Positions 17,133 to 26,914 of a DNA stretch of 64,000 bases are shown here, in pieces (positions within the stretch are counted from its first letter, which is position 1; each line of letters starts with the position of its first letter). The translations under genes were made by a program, and so were the position numbers. The stretch covers positions 1 to 64,000 of the forward strand of contig CABIWW010000012.1 in the NCBI GenBank assembly GCA_902362435.1. The letters run 5' to 3'. The DNA comes from Eubacteriaceae bacterium. GTDB lineage: Bacteria; Bacillota; Clostridia; Peptostreptococcales; Anaerovoracaceae. The notes beneath the pieces are model-generated. The model was not told the origin of the DNA, made no database searches, and worked only from the letters and a program-made list of their open reading frames with translations.

Positions 17133-17630
17133 CTAAAGATCAAGCATCCCTTCTATCAGTCTTACGGTTATTTCCCTCTTTTCCGCATCTATATCCAAAA
17201 CGAACTGATCTACCTTTGGTATCAGCAGCTTCTTTCCGTTTTCACTTTCAACTTCAAATATATCCTGTGCCGTATTCTGAAGCACATCGGTAACATGCCC
17301 CAGCAGATTTCCGTCCTCCTCTGTGACACTCATTCCTATCAGATCCCGCACATAGTACTGGCCCTCCGGGAGCTCTGGAAGATCGTCTTCCGTTATATAC
17401 AGCTCCTTCCCTCTGAGCGCCTCCGCAGCATTCCTGTCGTCAGCGCCTTCAAGTTTCAGTATCACCATGTTCTTCTGAGCTCTGACGTTTTCTATGACAG
17501 TGAGCCTGTCCTCTACATATATAGATTCGATCGTTTCATATATCTCTATACTGTCCGAATAATTGTAGACCTTGACTTCGCCTTTAAGGCCCACAGTGTT
17601 TACTATCTTTCCGATTTTGATTTTTTCCAT
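17133..17630 (-). CDS. rimM: 16S rRNA processing protein RimM
   Basis: 165 residues: the N-terminal RimM barrel (KIGKIVNTVGLKGEVKVYNY) and the PRC-barrel part (YYVRDLIGMSVTEEDGNLLG, LLIPKVDQFV). It binds S19 and assists 30S head maturation. The start MEKIKIGK has AGGTGG upstream; the 22 extra codons in frame lack support. Confidence 0.95.
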   Translation of the reverse strand: MEKIKIGKIVNTVGLKGEVKVYNYSDSIEIYETIESIYVEDRLTVIENVRAQKNMVILKLEGADDRNAAEALRGKELYITEDDLPELPEGQYYVRDLIGMSVTEEDGNLLGHVTDVLQNTAQDIFEVESENGKKLLIPKVDQFVLDIDAEKREITVRLIEGMLDL

Positions 17631-17730
17631 ATGGATCCACCTGTCCCGAAATAATGGCGCATGCATGTCAGCATGCGTGTAATAAAGCACAGGCACATAT
17701 ATTGACGTAATACATGTGCCTTATCTGTCT

Positions 17731-17961
17731 CTATTGAACTATTTCAACTACTACTCTTATATTTGCTTTTGTAGCCGCTGCTTTTACGACAGTACGAATA
17801 GCTTTGGCGATTCTGCCCTGCTTTCCGATGACTTTTCCCATGTCATCAGGAGCCACCTTGAGCTGTATGACTGTAGTGCCATTGGACTGTGACTCGGAAA
17901 CCTCAACGGATTCCGGATGTTCAACTAGTGACTTTGCAATTGCACTAACCAATTCTGCCAT
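17731..17961 (-). CDS. khpA: KH-domain RNA-binding protein KhpA
   Basis: 76 residues consisting of one KH domain with the GxxG loop in VIGKQGRIAKAIR. KhpA pairs with KhpB/EloR and binds RNAs tied to cell elongation. I start it at the ATG MAELVSAIA; a GTG four codons earlier is also possible. It lies 15 bases after rpsP. Confidence 0.94.
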   Translation of the reverse strand: MAELVSAIAKSLVEHPESVEVSESQSNGTTVIQLKVAPDDMGKVIGKQGRIAKAIRTVVKAAATKANIRVVVEIVQ

Positions 17962-17976
17962 TGATTTCACCACTTT

Positions 17977-18216
17977 CTATAAAATACCGGTCTTTTTGAA
18001 AAGTGTCTTCACGGTATTTGTTGGCTGAGCTCCGTTTCCTAACCATTTCTTAGCTTTTTCTTCGTCGATCTTGATATCTGCCGGTTCTGTCATCGGGTTG
18101 TAGTATCCGATCTCTTCGATGAATCTGCCGTCTCTAGGTGATCTGATATCTGCAACAACTACACGATAGAAAGGCTTCTTGTGAGCTCCCATTCTCTTAA
18201 GTCTGATTTTAACCAT
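17977..18216 (-). CDS. rpsP: Small subunit ribosomal protein S16
   Basis: 79 residues starting [20 protein letters not shown], the conserved S16 N-terminus. It is in the standard ffh-rpsP-khpA-rimM-trmD order and has an AGGAGG site. Confidence 0.97.
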   Translation of the reverse strand: MVKIRLKRMGAHKKPFYRVVVADIRSPRDGRFIEEIGYYNPMTEPADIKIDEEKAKKWLGNGAQPTNTVKTLFKKTGIL

Positions 18217-18269
18217 TTTTATTTCCTCCTAAAAATTCATGACTGTATTATTATTTATTTCACAGAGAT

Positions 18270-19610
18270 CTAAAATCCCCGGAACATTTTATTTAATCGG
18301 CTGTTTCCGCCTTTTCCCGTAAAGCTCTTCATCATCTTTTTCGCATCGTTGTAGCGCTTCACGAGCTGGTTTATCTTGGAAACAGGCTGGCCTGATCCCG
18401 CCGCGATCCTTCTTCTGCGGCTGGCATTGAGTATCGAAGGATCCTCCCTCTCCGCTTTCGTCATGGACTGGATTATAGCCTCCATCTGCATGAACTCCTG
18501 CTCGCTCTTTGCCATGTTTATGTTGTTCTTGGCATTGCTGTTGATTCCCGGCATCATATCCAGGATCTTCGCTATGCCGCCCATCTTCTTTATCTGTCCC
18601 ATCTGCTCGAGGAAGTCCTCAAGAGTGAACTTGTTCTTTCTTATCTTCTTCTCAAGCTCTGCGGCTTTTTTTTCGTCGTAGTCCTCCTGAGCCTTTTCTA
18701 TCAGAGAGAGCATATCTCCCATGCCCAGTATCCTGCTCGCCATTCGCTCAGGATGGAAAGGCTCGAGCGCATCGAACTTTTCTCCCATACCTACGAACTT
18801 GATCGGCTTTCCTGTCACTTTTTTTGCTGAAAGCGCCGCACCGCCTCTGGAGTCACCGTCCATCTTCGTCATGATAATGCCGTCGATGCCGAGTCTGTCA
18901 TTGAAGCCTTCTGCCGCGTTCACCGCATCCTGACCGGTCAGTGCGTCGACTACCAGCAGTATCTCATGCGGCTTCACAGCCTGTTTTATCGTAACGAGCT
19001 CGTCCATCAGCGCCTCGTCGATCTGGAGACGTCCGGCCGTATCGACTATCAACACGTTGCATCCCAGGCGCTCAGCTTCCTTCATGGCAGCAAGCGCTAT
19101 CTTTTCCGGCTCTCTGCTCTCACGCATCGTGAACACCGGTGTATCAACCGTCTTTCCGACGACTTCCAGCTGATCTATAGCCGCCGGTCTGTATATGTCG
19201 CACGCACAGAGCATAGGCTTCTTGCCGTTCTTCTTGAGATAATTTGCAAGCTTTCCGCAGGTAGTGGTCTTACCTGTACCCTGCAGACCCACCATCATAT
19301 AAACCGTAAATCCCTTAGGTGAATAAGTGAGCTTGCTGTTCGTTCCGCCCATGAGCTCTGTCAGCTCTTCATTAACTATTTTTATTACCTGCTGCGCAGG
19401 GGTAAGGCTCTCCAGAACTTCCTTGCCGAGAGATTTCTCTTTGACGCTTGCGACGAACTCCTTTACAACTTTGAAGTTTACATCAGCTTCCAGCAGCGCC
19501 AGCTTGACCTCACGCATCGCAGTATTGATATCGGATTCCGTCAGACTTCCTTTTCCCTTGAGTCCTTTGAAAACGCCCTGCAGTTTTTCCGATAATCCTT
19601 CAAATGCCAT
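18270..19610 (-). CDS. ffh: Signal recognition particle protein Ffh
   Basis: 446 residues. N domain at 1-85, GTPase G domain with G1 GLQGTGKTTTCGKLA, DTAGRLQIDE and TKMDGDSRGGAALS, and a methionine-rich M domain after about 300 (RMASRILGMGDML, MPGINSNAKNNINM). It binds 4.5S RNA and signal sequences. The start MAFEGLSEKL follows ylxM closely. Confidence 0.97.
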   Translation of the reverse strand: MAFEGLSEKLQGVFKGLKGKGSLTESDINTAMREVKLALLEADVNFKVVKEFVASVKEKSLGKEVLESLTPAQQVIKIVNEELTELMGGTNSKLTYSPKGFTVYMMVGLQGTGKTTTCGKLANYLKKNGKKPMLCACDIYRPAAIDQLEVVGKTVDTPVFTMRESREPEKIALAAMKEAERLGCNVLIVDTAGRLQIDEALMDELVTIKQAVKPHEILLVVDALTGQDAVNAAEGFNDRLGIDGIIMTKMDGDSRGGAALSAKKVTGKPIKFVGMGEKFDALEPFHPERMASRILGMGDMLSLIEKAQEDYDEKKAAELEKKIRKNKFTLEDFLEQMGQIKKMGGIAKILDMMPGINSNAKNNINMAKSEQEFMQMEAIIQSMTKAEREDPSILNASRRRRIAAGSGQPVSKINQLVKRYNDAKKMMKSFTGKGGNSRLNKMFRGF

Positions 19611-19614
19611 AGGA

Positions 19615-19989
19615 TCATTCCTCCAACTCATCTATTATATGTTTTACTTTTTTCAGATCTTCTGCAGCTTTTTCCGCACTTCCCGCGCCGCCGCGCTCAA
19701 GCAGTTCTATCGTGCTGTCGATCATGCTGTCGATCTGACGCACTGCATCGCTGCTCCTGCGAAATTTCGCCACCAGCCCAAGCTTCGCTTCATACTCGCT
19801 CAGCGCTCTCTCTGCATTCTTCAATGCATCATGCACACCCTGCCTGCTTATCCCGAACTCTGCCGCAATCTCCGCCAGCGACAGGTTCTCTTCATGGTAA
19901 AGCTCCATTACCTCGCTCTGTCTCTTCGAAAGCAGCTGTCCGTAAAAATCGTACAGGAGGCTTGCCTGCGTAATTTCATCTATTTTCAT
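19615..19989 (-). CDS. ylxM: YlxM/p13 family helix-turn-helix protein
   Basis: About 124 residues with a sigma-70 region 4-like helix-turn-helix (QSEVMELYHEENLSLAEIAA, EFGISRQGVHDAL). YlxM is an SRP-associated protein encoded directly upstream of ffh in Firmicutes, as here (4-base gap). Three more codons are open upstream of the chosen ATG. Confidence 0.93.
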   Translation of the reverse strand: MKIDEITQASLLYDFYGQLLSKRQSEVMELYHEENLSLAEIAAEFGISRQGVHDALKNAERALSEYEAKLGLVAKFRRSSDAVRQIDSMIDSTIELLERGGAGSAEKAAEDLKKVKHIIDELEE

Positions 19990-20074
19990 AGTTTCCACCT
20001 TATTGCACCATGACAGTATACATCAGCGCGATATTCGTGTCAAGCCTTTTTCCTTAACAGGTCTCCGACTTTCT

Positions 20075-20857
20075 TCAACCCTTCCTTTTAAGCTTGTTCT
20101 TCACATCATCTCTGGCTTCTTCGAGCTTCTTTTTCCTAGTTTCCAGTCTCTGTTCAAAATAGCCCTGCAGCTGATCCCTGAACGGTCTGTCCGTCTTGAA
20201 TGCCAGCAGGAAGCTGTTCTTTTCCTTGAGCTCTAGTCTCTGCTCACGCAGGAAATGCTTGAGTTCCTCGTACTTTACAACTACCTCGTTCTCTACTGCA
20301 AATCTTCTTATCTTTGCAGAAAGCTGCAGCGTGTAGCCGAGGTCCACAGCGAACACTCCGAAAAACATCCCGATAAAAAACGAAAATGTCAGATGATGCG
20401 ACAGCCATTCCACCCAGTTTTCCACATGGTTGTTCAGCGTGAAGAAGTACGCCGTGCCCAGCGCTCCCCATATAGCTGTGAACTTGATACATATGACACC
20501 CTGTATGTTGAGCTTTTCATCAGTGTAATCCCAGAGCTTCACATTCATCCCTTTTACGAATATGAGTCCTGCTATGTACTCTATCACCGTCATCACCACT
20601 GCCATCACGACGAATATTATCAGCACATCCACATATATGATGCCTGTCATCATCAGCTCTATCAGCCGCGACACCTCATACATGCCCCACAGCCCGAACC
20701 CGTACAGCGGAAGGTACGGTCCTGTCAGGAACCCCGGGTTGATCCACGCTCTTTCCGGATTTTTATTCGATATGAAACGCCTGAAAAAGAGCTCCATGCA
20801 CCACCCCAGACAGCTTCCAATGAAAAACAGAAATGCAAAAATCAAAAAATCATTCAC
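20075..20857 (-). CDS. CmpB-type putative ABC transporter permease (membrane protein)
   Basis: 260 residues with about five or six hydrophobic helices. The start (FLFFIGSCLGWCMELFFRRF) and the NPGFLTGPYLPLYGFG motif are typical of the ABC_trans_CmpB family. No partner ATPase lies nearby, so the function is unknown. The C-terminal 70 residues are highly charged and probably cytoplasmic. Confidence 0.8.
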   Translation of the reverse strand: MNDFLIFAFLFFIGSCLGWCMELFFRRFISNKNPERAWINPGFLTGPYLPLYGFGLWGMYEVSRLIELMMTGIIYVDVLIIFVVMAVVMTVIEYIAGLIFVKGMNVKLWDYTDEKLNIQGVICIKFTAIWGALGTAYFFTLNNHVENWVEWLSHHLTFSFFIGMFFGVFAVDLGYTLQLSAKIRRFAVENEVVVKYEELKHFLREQRLELKEKNSFLLAFKTDRPFRDQLQGYFEQRLETRKKKLEEARDDVKNKLKRKG

Positions 20858-21048
20858 GTTAAATCTCTCCCGTCCTCATAAATAATCATAACCTATGTTG
20901 CAACAGCAACATACACGTGTCTATTATTATATTAAAATCCAGGTACAAAAGCAAATGAACAACGCTTTTTTATGCAGAAGATGCAGTTTTGATCCCGGCC
21001 TGTATCATCGCCGAGGATCGGAAATCACATACAAAGGAGAACTGTCAG

Positions 21049-21756
21049 ATGAAAAGAAAAATAATACGTATAGACGAAGAAAAGTGCAACGGCTGCGGCC
21101 TTTGCGCAGAAGCATGCCACGAAGGCGCTATCGGAATGGTCGGCGGAAAGGCAAAGCTGCTCCGCGACGACTACTGCGACGGCCTCGGCGACTGCCTGCC
21201 GGTCTGTCCTGCCGATGCGATATCATTCGAAGAACGCGAAGCCGCTGCATATGACGAGGAGGCTGTCAAAGCGAACATGCAGAAGAAACACATGCAGAAG
21301 CAGTCCCACGATCACGGGGGCGGCTGTCTCTCTCAGGCATTCAACGGCATGATGAAGAAGCAGGAGCCGCACAAAGACGAAGCCGGCGATATCTCGAGCA
21401 GGCTGACACACTGGCCTGTGCAGATCAAACTGGCTCCGGTGAATGCTCCGTATTTCCGGGGAGCTGATCTGCTGATCGCTGCAGACTGCTCCGCATACGC
21501 ATACGGCGATTTTCACCGAAAATTCATGGATGGAAAGATCACACTGATCGGATGTCCGAAGCTCGACATGATCGATTACTCGGAGAAGCTGACTCAGATA
21601 ATCAGTGAAAACGATATCAGCAGCGTGACTGTCACGAGGATGGAAGTCCCTTGCTGCGGAGGCATAGAGTTCGCGGTAAAACAGGCCGTCGCCGCTTCAG
21701 GCAAAGACATCGCGGTGGAAATAGTGACTCTCGGCATCGACGGCAGCGTACGCTGA
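21049..21756 (+). CDS. 4Fe-4S dicluster ferredoxin-like protein
   Basis: 235 residues. The first 65 hold two clusters: CNGCGLCAEACHEGAI and CDGLGDCLPVCPADAI. A His/Met-rich linker (KKHMQKQSHDHGGGC) follows and then a domain with DCSAYAYGDFHR, IGCPKLDMIDY and VPCCGGIEFAV, whose cysteines suggest further metal or disulfide chemistry. AAGGAGA precedes the ATG. It is alone, beside the cofactor island but on the other strand. Confidence 0.85.
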   Translation: MKRKIIRIDEEKCNGCGLCAEACHEGAIGMVGGKAKLLRDDYCDGLGDCLPVCPADAISFEEREAAAYDEEAVKANMQKKHMQKQSHDHGGGCLSQAFNGMMKKQEPHKDEAGDISSRLTHWPVQIKLAPVNAPYFRGADLLIAADCSAYAYGDFHRKFMDGKITLIGCPKLDMIDYSEKLTQIISENDISSVTVTRMEVPCCGGIEFAVKQAVAASGKDIAVEIVTLGIDGSVR

Positions 21757-21803
21757 AAGAGCACAACCAAGCCTTACTTAAACAATTAAACATTGTATTT
21801 TAC

Positions 21804-21836
21804 AAAAAAACCGATATAATTATCATATCGGTTTTT
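21804..21836. terminator. Symmetric terminator after the ferredoxin gene
   Basis: AAAAACCGATAT pairs with ATATCGGTTTTT around a short A/T loop; T runs exist on both strands. It lies between the ferredoxin gene and the small membrane protein gene. Confidence 0.85.
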
Positions 21837-21871
21837 CTATTTATCAGATGTTTATCAGAAAGGATGTAAAT

Positions 21872-22030
21872 ATGTTCCAGATGACTACAATAATCGGTGC
21901 TCTTATACTCGGATTCGCAGGCTATATTATCGGACGCAAGCTCACCGCAGACAAAAAGAAATCTGCCGTTATCGGAATCATCGTATTCTTCATCATGATC
22001 GCAGTCAAGGCGCTGTTCCTGTCGAATTAG
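21872..22030 (+). CDS. Small membrane protein, 52 residues
   Basis: MFQMTTIIGALILGFAGYII and, after a lysine-rich turn (TADKKKSA), VIGIIVFFIMIAVKALF predict two membrane helices. AAAGGATG precedes the ATG. The gene is convergent with and only 4 bases from the moeA-fusion gene. No family recognised. Confidence 0.65.
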   Translation: MFQMTTIIGALILGFAGYIIGRKLTADKKKSAVIGIIVFFIMIAVKALFLSN

Positions 22031-22034
22031 ACCA

Positions 22035-23942
22035 TCAGACAAGGATCACTTTTCCGGAATCATCACTTGTGTATCCGCCGAGCCGCTCCAGTTCTTCCCT
22101 GAACTCGGAGCTTTTTAATATCTCTATGAAAGCCTGCACATGAGGAAGTTCCAGGTATTTCACAGGTATGGCAAAATCATACTCCTCATAAGCTACTTCC
22201 ATGAAGTCGAGCCCCATGGCATTCGCTGCAGAAAGCACGCCCATACCGGCATCTGCACTTTCACTTGCAACAGCCGCGGCGACTGCCATATGCGTAGCCA
22301 TCTCGCGATCATAGCCATATATATCATCTGCAGAGATCCCCTGCTCTTTCAGCTTGTAGTCCAGGAGAACTCTCGTTCCGGCTCCCCTCTGACGATTGAC
22401 ATACCTCACACTTTCACGTGCGAGGTCTTTTATCTCATTTATATCGAGAGGGTTCCCTTTTTTGACCATGATGCCCTGTATCCTGTTGACACCCTTTATC
22501 AGCGCCATCGGTTCGCTGAACATCCTTTTCACATATGAAATGTTATATTCTCCGGTAGTCTCATCGAGCAGATGTATCGGGGCCATGTGCGCTTCCCCTC
22601 GCTTCAGCGCCATCAGTCCTCCCATGCTGCCCACATGAGTGCTCGACACGAACATGTCCGTATGCTTTTCAGGCACCATGTCAGCGATGACATCGAGTAT
22701 GAGATCGTGGCTGCCTATTATCACGACTGTGTTTTCTACTTCGTGCCTGCTTCTGTAAAGCTCGATCTCGACTTTTTCTCCGGCTTCTACACCTTCGCTG
22801 TTCTGTTCTATGACACAGAAACCGTCTGCACGTACCAGCGACATCGCAGCGCCTGCACCGCGGGCCAGCGGAGCTGCAACGAACTTGTCTCCGACCTTGC
22901 CGACCTTTACTCTGACGTACTCCCTGTGCTTCAGACTGGACACGAGGCGTTTTGATATATGTGCATCTATTTTTTCGTTCAGACTTTCACTGCGTTTTCC
23001 CATAATATTGAGCAGCGGCTCAACGAAATTTTCGAATCCGATATATGCTGAAACCGGATATCCCGGCAGTCCTATTACCGGCTTGCCCTTCACCATCGCC
23101 AGGATCACCGGCTTGCCGGGCTTTACAGCTACGCCGTGAACTATCACTTCTCCAAGCTCTCTGAGCACGTGCACCGTATAATCTTCGGTCCCTGCGCTCG
23201 ATCCCGCATTCACGATCACCATATCATATTTGTCTGCAGCATCCGAGACCTTGTGCAGTATCTCGTCGTAATCGTCTTTTATAGCCGGAAATCTGTGCGC
23301 AGTACCTCCCAGTGCGGTCACCATGTTTTCGAACATCCTGGAGTTCGATTCTATAATACTGCCTTCTTCTATCTCTGCATCGGGTTCTATGATCTCTGTA
23401 CCGGTAGGAAAAACTGCAACTGCCGGCTTTCTTATCACTTCTATCTCCAGTATTCCTGCAGACAGCAGCACACCTATATCTATCGGTCTGATCTTGTGAT
23501 TTCTCGGCAGGATCATTTCTCCTGCCACGATATCCTCGCCGATAGGCCTTATATGCTGCCACGGTGACGCCGATGCCGTTATCCTGACTCCACCCTCGGT
23601 CTCCACTATGTCTTCTGCCATTATCACAGCATCATGCGGTGCGTGCACGGGATCTCCCGTATCTACTACAGTATACTGATCTTCTCTCAGTATCACAGGG
23701 GATGTCTCCGATGCACTTTCTGTATCACCAGCCTTTACGGATATGCCGTCCATGGCTGATGCGTTGAAAAGCGGCGAACTGTACCTGGCATATGTCGCTT
23801 TCTTCGTGACACGTCCCAGACTGTCTATGACCTTTATCGTCTCGCTCTGCGGATGTATTATCTCGCGTACGCGTTCAAAATACTTTTCTTTTGCTTCCTC
23901 TACCGGGATCGTCTTTAGATACAGGTTTCTTTTTCTGCTCAT
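22035..23942 (-). CDS. MoeA molybdopterin molybdenumtransferase fused to a PBP-like domain
   Basis: 635 residues. Residues 1-400 are a MoeA fold (MDGISVKAGD, AEDIVETEGG, NAGSSAGTEDYT, VKPGKPVILAMVKGKPVIGL with PGYPVSAY). Residues 415-635 are a type-2 periplasmic-binding-protein-like domain (STHVGSMGGLMALKRGEAHM, RQRGAGTRVLLDYKL) without a signal peptide, so probably a cytoplasmic oxyanion or cofactor sensor. It is last in the moaD-to-moeA operon, 18 bases after the plain moeA. With tungstate uptake nearby, one MoeA may serve tungsten; that is inference. Confidence 0.9.
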   Translation of the reverse strand: MSRKRNLYLKTIPVEEAKEKYFERVREIIHPQSETIKVIDSLGRVTKKATYARYSSPLFNASAMDGISVKAGDTESASETSPVILREDQYTVVDTGDPVHAPHDAVIMAEDIVETEGGVRITASASPWQHIRPIGEDIVAGEMILPRNHKIRPIDIGVLLSAGILEIEVIRKPAVAVFPTGTEIIEPDAEIEEGSIIESNSRMFENMVTALGGTAHRFPAIKDDYDEILHKVSDAADKYDMVIVNAGSSAGTEDYTVHVLRELGEVIVHGVAVKPGKPVILAMVKGKPVIGLPGYPVSAYIGFENFVEPLLNIMGKRSESLNEKIDAHISKRLVSSLKHREYVRVKVGKVGDKFVAAPLARGAGAAMSLVRADGFCVIEQNSEGVEAGEKVEIELYRSRHEVENTVVIIGSHDLILDVIADMVPEKHTDMFVSSTHVGSMGGLMALKRGEAHMAPIHLLDETTGEYNISYVKRMFSEPMALIKGVNRIQGIMVKKGNPLDINEIKDLARESVRYVNRQRGAGTRVLLDYKLKEQGISADDIYGYDREMATHMAVAAAVASESADAGMGVLSAANAMGLDFMEVAYEEYDFAIPVKYLELPHVQAFIEILKSSEFREELERLGGYTSDDSGKVILV

Positions 23943-23960
23943 TTCGTATCTGCCCCTTTC

Positions 23961-25193
23961 CTAGAACAATGTCACTGCAACGATCTCTCCCTCGCGGAGC
24001 CCCTCCGCATCTGTTCCTGTCACTGTATATCCGTCCGCTCTCGTCATCGTCGTCATTATCCCGGATCTGCCGAGAACAGGTATCGCATCATATATGCCGT
24101 CTTCTCCCTCGCGGAGTTCCAGCAGTATGCATGTAGCCTTGCCTCCTGCAGACGCGATATTTTCTGTCATGCGTGCCGCTGTCTTCACCGGTTCTTTCTG
24201 ACCTGTCAGTTTTCTGTAGAGCCAGGCTATGAACAGCTCGAATATCATAAGGGCGGCTACGGGATGGCCCGGCAGTCCTGCGAGTATCGTACTGCTTTTA
24301 CTGTCATAACCTATTATCGTAGGTTTCCCGGGTTTTATCGCAATTCCATGAGTGAAGACCCCGCCGTCAGAAAGCTCGTCCATAACTTCTGCGGTAAAAT
24401 CCTTCTCTCCCTGTGAACTGCCGCCGGATACAAGCACGACATCGCTCGACGACATAGCCTTCCGTATCGCTTCTCTGACAGACTCTCTGCCATCTTTCAC
24501 AGCTGTCTTCTCAGTTATCCTGAAGCCGTGTTTTTCAGCAGCTGCAGACAGTGAATACGTATTTATATCGCGTGTCTGCCCTTTCTTCATTTCCTGTCCG
24601 GCAGCGACGATCTCATCTCCTGTAGATATCACGGAGATACTCCACGGCATGAACACCGGCACCTCTGATATCCCGGCCGAAGGCATGAGTCCGATTTCCT
24701 GCGGTCTCAGTACAGTGCCCTTTTTCAGGAATACATCGCCGTCTGCCAGGTCTTCTCCTTCAAGTATGACGTTTCTCCCCGGCGACACCGAATCATATAC
24801 TGCGATACTGTTCTCGTCGAATTTTTCAACATATTCGATCATCACTACGGCATCCGCACCGTCCGGCAGCATACCGCCTGTAGGCACATATACCGCCTGA
24901 CCGTCTCTTATATCTATGCCCGGTGACTGTCCCATCAAAACCTCACCGACGACTTCCAGAAAAACAGGTATACTGTCCGTTACTCCCTGCGTATTTTTTG
25001 CCATGACCGCATATCCATCGACTGTAGACTTGCGGAAGCCCGGCACGTTTTCTGCCGCCGGTATATCCTGTGCCAGTATACGCCCGCAGCTTTCCATAAA
25101 ACCTGTACATTCAGTATCCGGCACCTTTTCACCAGCTGCCTCCAGCAGCTTGCAGCGCGCCTCCTCTATCTTATCGACTTTCAATAAACGCAT
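23961..25193 (-). CDS. moeA: Molybdopterin molybdenumtransferase MoeA
   Basis: MoeA inserts molybdate or tungstate into adenylated molybdopterin. The 410-residue protein has the family blocks FRKSTVDGYAVMAKNT, PTGGMLPDGADAVV, VSGGSSQGEKDFTAEV and IAIKPGKPTIIGY...LPGHPVAALM. AAAGGAATGGAAAG precedes the start. It is encoded between mobB and the MoeA-PBP fusion. Confidence 0.94.
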   Translation of the reverse strand: MRLLKVDKIEEARCKLLEAAGEKVPDTECTGFMESCGRILAQDIPAAENVPGFRKSTVDGYAVMAKNTQGVTDSIPVFLEVVGEVLMGQSPGIDIRDGQAVYVPTGGMLPDGADAVVMIEYVEKFDENSIAVYDSVSPGRNVILEGEDLADGDVFLKKGTVLRPQEIGLMPSAGISEVPVFMPWSISVISTGDEIVAAGQEMKKGQTRDINTYSLSAAAEKHGFRITEKTAVKDGRESVREAIRKAMSSSDVVLVSGGSSQGEKDFTAEVMDELSDGGVFTHGIAIKPGKPTIIGYDSKSSTILAGLPGHPVAALMIFELFIAWLYRKLTGQKEPVKTAARMTENIASAGGKATCILLELREGEDGIYDAIPVLGRSGIMTTMTRADGYTVTGTDAEGLREGEIVAVTLF

Positions 25194-25302
25194 CTTTCCA
25201 TTCCTTTTCGCATTTGATATACATACTATATGACTAGCTCTTTTTTCTACAGATCAGTTTTTCATGACGGCTTCGACTCTGTCGATCCCGTCCGGCTGTG
25301 TA

Positions 25303-25944
25303 TTATCCGATCTTTATCACTATCTCTTTGCCGTCCTCATACCCGTCGAGCGCCTTTACCGCCCCTGTCACGACATTCGCTATGGTCTTCTGCACGAACG
25401 GCACCATGCCGATCTCTTTGCCGTCTATCAGCAGCTGTACTTCGATGTCTTCCTGGTATTTTTCTGTCGCTTTTTCCACCATATCAGCCAATCTTTCCAC
25501 TTCCTTTCTCGCATCTATGACGGGAAGTCCTCTGTATTCCCGCTTTTTGCCGGCGATGACTCCGGATATCGCGATCGCCTCGCCGCACATTCTCCGGTCG
25601 ATATCATCTTCAGTCCTGCCTGTGATGATCGTCGGGCATTTGATCCCGCAGTCGCCTTCCAGGACGATGAAATCTTCTTTGTAATATTTGAGTATCGCCT
25701 CAGGATCCATCCTGCTGTCCATCATTATCGCAGTATCTCGCGGACCGAGCGCTGTGACCCGGTATGCACCGCTCTCCCTGTGCCTGAAAGTATCCGTCCC
25801 CGGCACATCGGCACGATAGTCTTCATAATGGATATCCTTTATCGTGCCTACCGAGTATCCTCTTCTTCTAAGCTCTCTTATCAGCAGTTCCACTGTGGTC
25901 GTCTTCCCGGTTTTAGAGAAGCCTTTTATCATTATGATCCTCAT
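25303..25944 (-). CDS. mobB: MobB-like molybdopterin-guanine dinucleotide protein
   Basis: 213 residues with the P-loop GFSKTGKTTTVELLIRELR at the N-terminus and GTIKDIHYEDYRADVPGTDT, DCGIKCPTIITG as in MobB GTPases that assist dinucleotide cofactor formation. It is 2 bases downstream of the E1-like gene. A 109-base gap follows before moeA. No mobA is in the window. Confidence 0.85.
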   Translation of the reverse strand: MRIIMIKGFSKTGKTTTVELLIRELRRRGYSVGTIKDIHYEDYRADVPGTDTFRHRESGAYRVTALGPRDTAIMMDSRMDPEAILKYYKEDFIVLEGDCGIKCPTIITGRTEDDIDRRMCGEAIAISGVIAGKKREYRGLPVIDARKEVERLADMVEKATEKYQEDIEVQLLIDGKEIGMVPFVQKTIANVVTGAVKALDGYEDGKEIVIKIG

Positions 25945-25946
25945 CG

Positions 25947-26651
25947 TTACTCTCCAAAATCTATTGTCTCGTATTCATGGTGCAGCAGATCTATGGTGAG
26001 CATCCTGCTTATAAGGCTTCCTTCTCTGGCCAGAAGCAGCTTCACCGTCTCTGCGACCTCGATGGCCGAGACCACTGCCGGTGTGAAATACGGATTTCCC
26101 GTCAGAACTTCCTCGCCTTTCTCCTCTTCACCTTCATATACTGCAGCCAGAGTCCGGTCACCCGGCATCACCACTGATACCTGCCCGTTCCAGCCTGCTA
26201 TCGCACCGTGAACAAGGGGTATGTTTTCCGCTTCACACGCTCGCTCGAGGATCTTTCTCGAGGATATGTTATCCAGTGCATCGACCACTGCGTCAAAACC
26301 GCGGATCAGCTCTGCAGCGTTGCTTTCATCTATGAATGCATATACCGGCTCTATCCTGACCTCTGAATTTATCAGCTTCATCTGGAGAGCCGCCTCCTCA
26401 GCCTTGCTCCTGCCGAGATTGCATTCGTTTGAAAGTACCTGCCTGTTCAGATTTGTCTCGTCGAACACATCTCCGTCTATCGCTCTGACAGTACCGACAC
26501 CGATCCTTACAAGACCTTCGATCACACCGCCGCCAAGGCCTCCGCATCCTGCGACGCATACCTTTTTCGCACGAAGCAGTTTATTTTCTTCAGGCGTTAT
26601 GGTCATGCTGTTGCGCTCATAACGCCTCTGCAATTTCTTTTCTTCTATCAT
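25947..26651 (-). CDS. ThiF/MoeB family E1-like adenylyltransferase
   Basis: 234 residues. The Rossmann nucleotide loop is CVAGCGGLGGGVIEGLVRIG, followed by DGDVFDETNLNRQVLSN and VDALDNISSRKIL. Such enzymes adenylate the C-terminal glycine of MoaD or ThiS. I see no paired CxxC zinc site, so it is of the short HesA/MoeB type. The neighbouring MoaD-like gene 13 bases upstream is the obvious substrate. Confidence 0.88.
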   Translation of the reverse strand: MIEEKKLQRRYERNSMTITPEENKLLRAKKVCVAGCGGLGGGVIEGLVRIGVGTVRAIDGDVFDETNLNRQVLSNECNLGRSKAEEAALQMKLINSEVRIEPVYAFIDESNAAELIRGFDAVVDALDNISSRKILERACEAENIPLVHGAIAGWNGQVSVVMPGDRTLAAVYEGEEEKGEEVLTGNPYFTPAVVSAIEVAETVKLLLAREGSLISRMLTIDLLHHEYETIDFGE

Positions 26652-26664
26652 AATCCTTCACCTG

Positions 26665-26904
26665 TCAGCCTCCGGACACCTTTGAAAATGCTTTCAGCAG
26701 ATCTCCGTCATGAAGCTCGTCGTAGATCATCACTCTCTTGCTGTTGATCGAAACGAAACCGAAATTTTTTATCTCCCTGTAATTGAGACCTGCTATCTGC
26801 AGTGCCTCGTCGCAAGTGCAGCCTTCCGGCACTTCATACACTCGCTCCTTGTCTTCTCCGAAATACTTTTTTAAGGTACCCCTGAGAGTTATCGTGACTT
26901 TCAT
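26665..26904 (-). CDS. MoaD/ThiS family sulfur carrier protein
   Basis: 79 residues with a beta-grasp pattern ending KVSGG, the Gly-Gly that is adenylated and thiocarboxylated. GGAGGAG precedes the ATG directly at the end of the last leader repeat. It is first in the moaD-moeB-mobB-moeA-moeA operon. A tungsten-cofactor role is inferred from the neighbours. Confidence 0.88.
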   Translation of the reverse strand: MKVTITLRGTLKKYFGEDKERVYEVPEGCTCDEALQIAGLNYREIKNFGFVSINSKRVMIYDELHDGDLLKAFSKVSGG

Positions 26905-26914
26905 AAACTCCTCC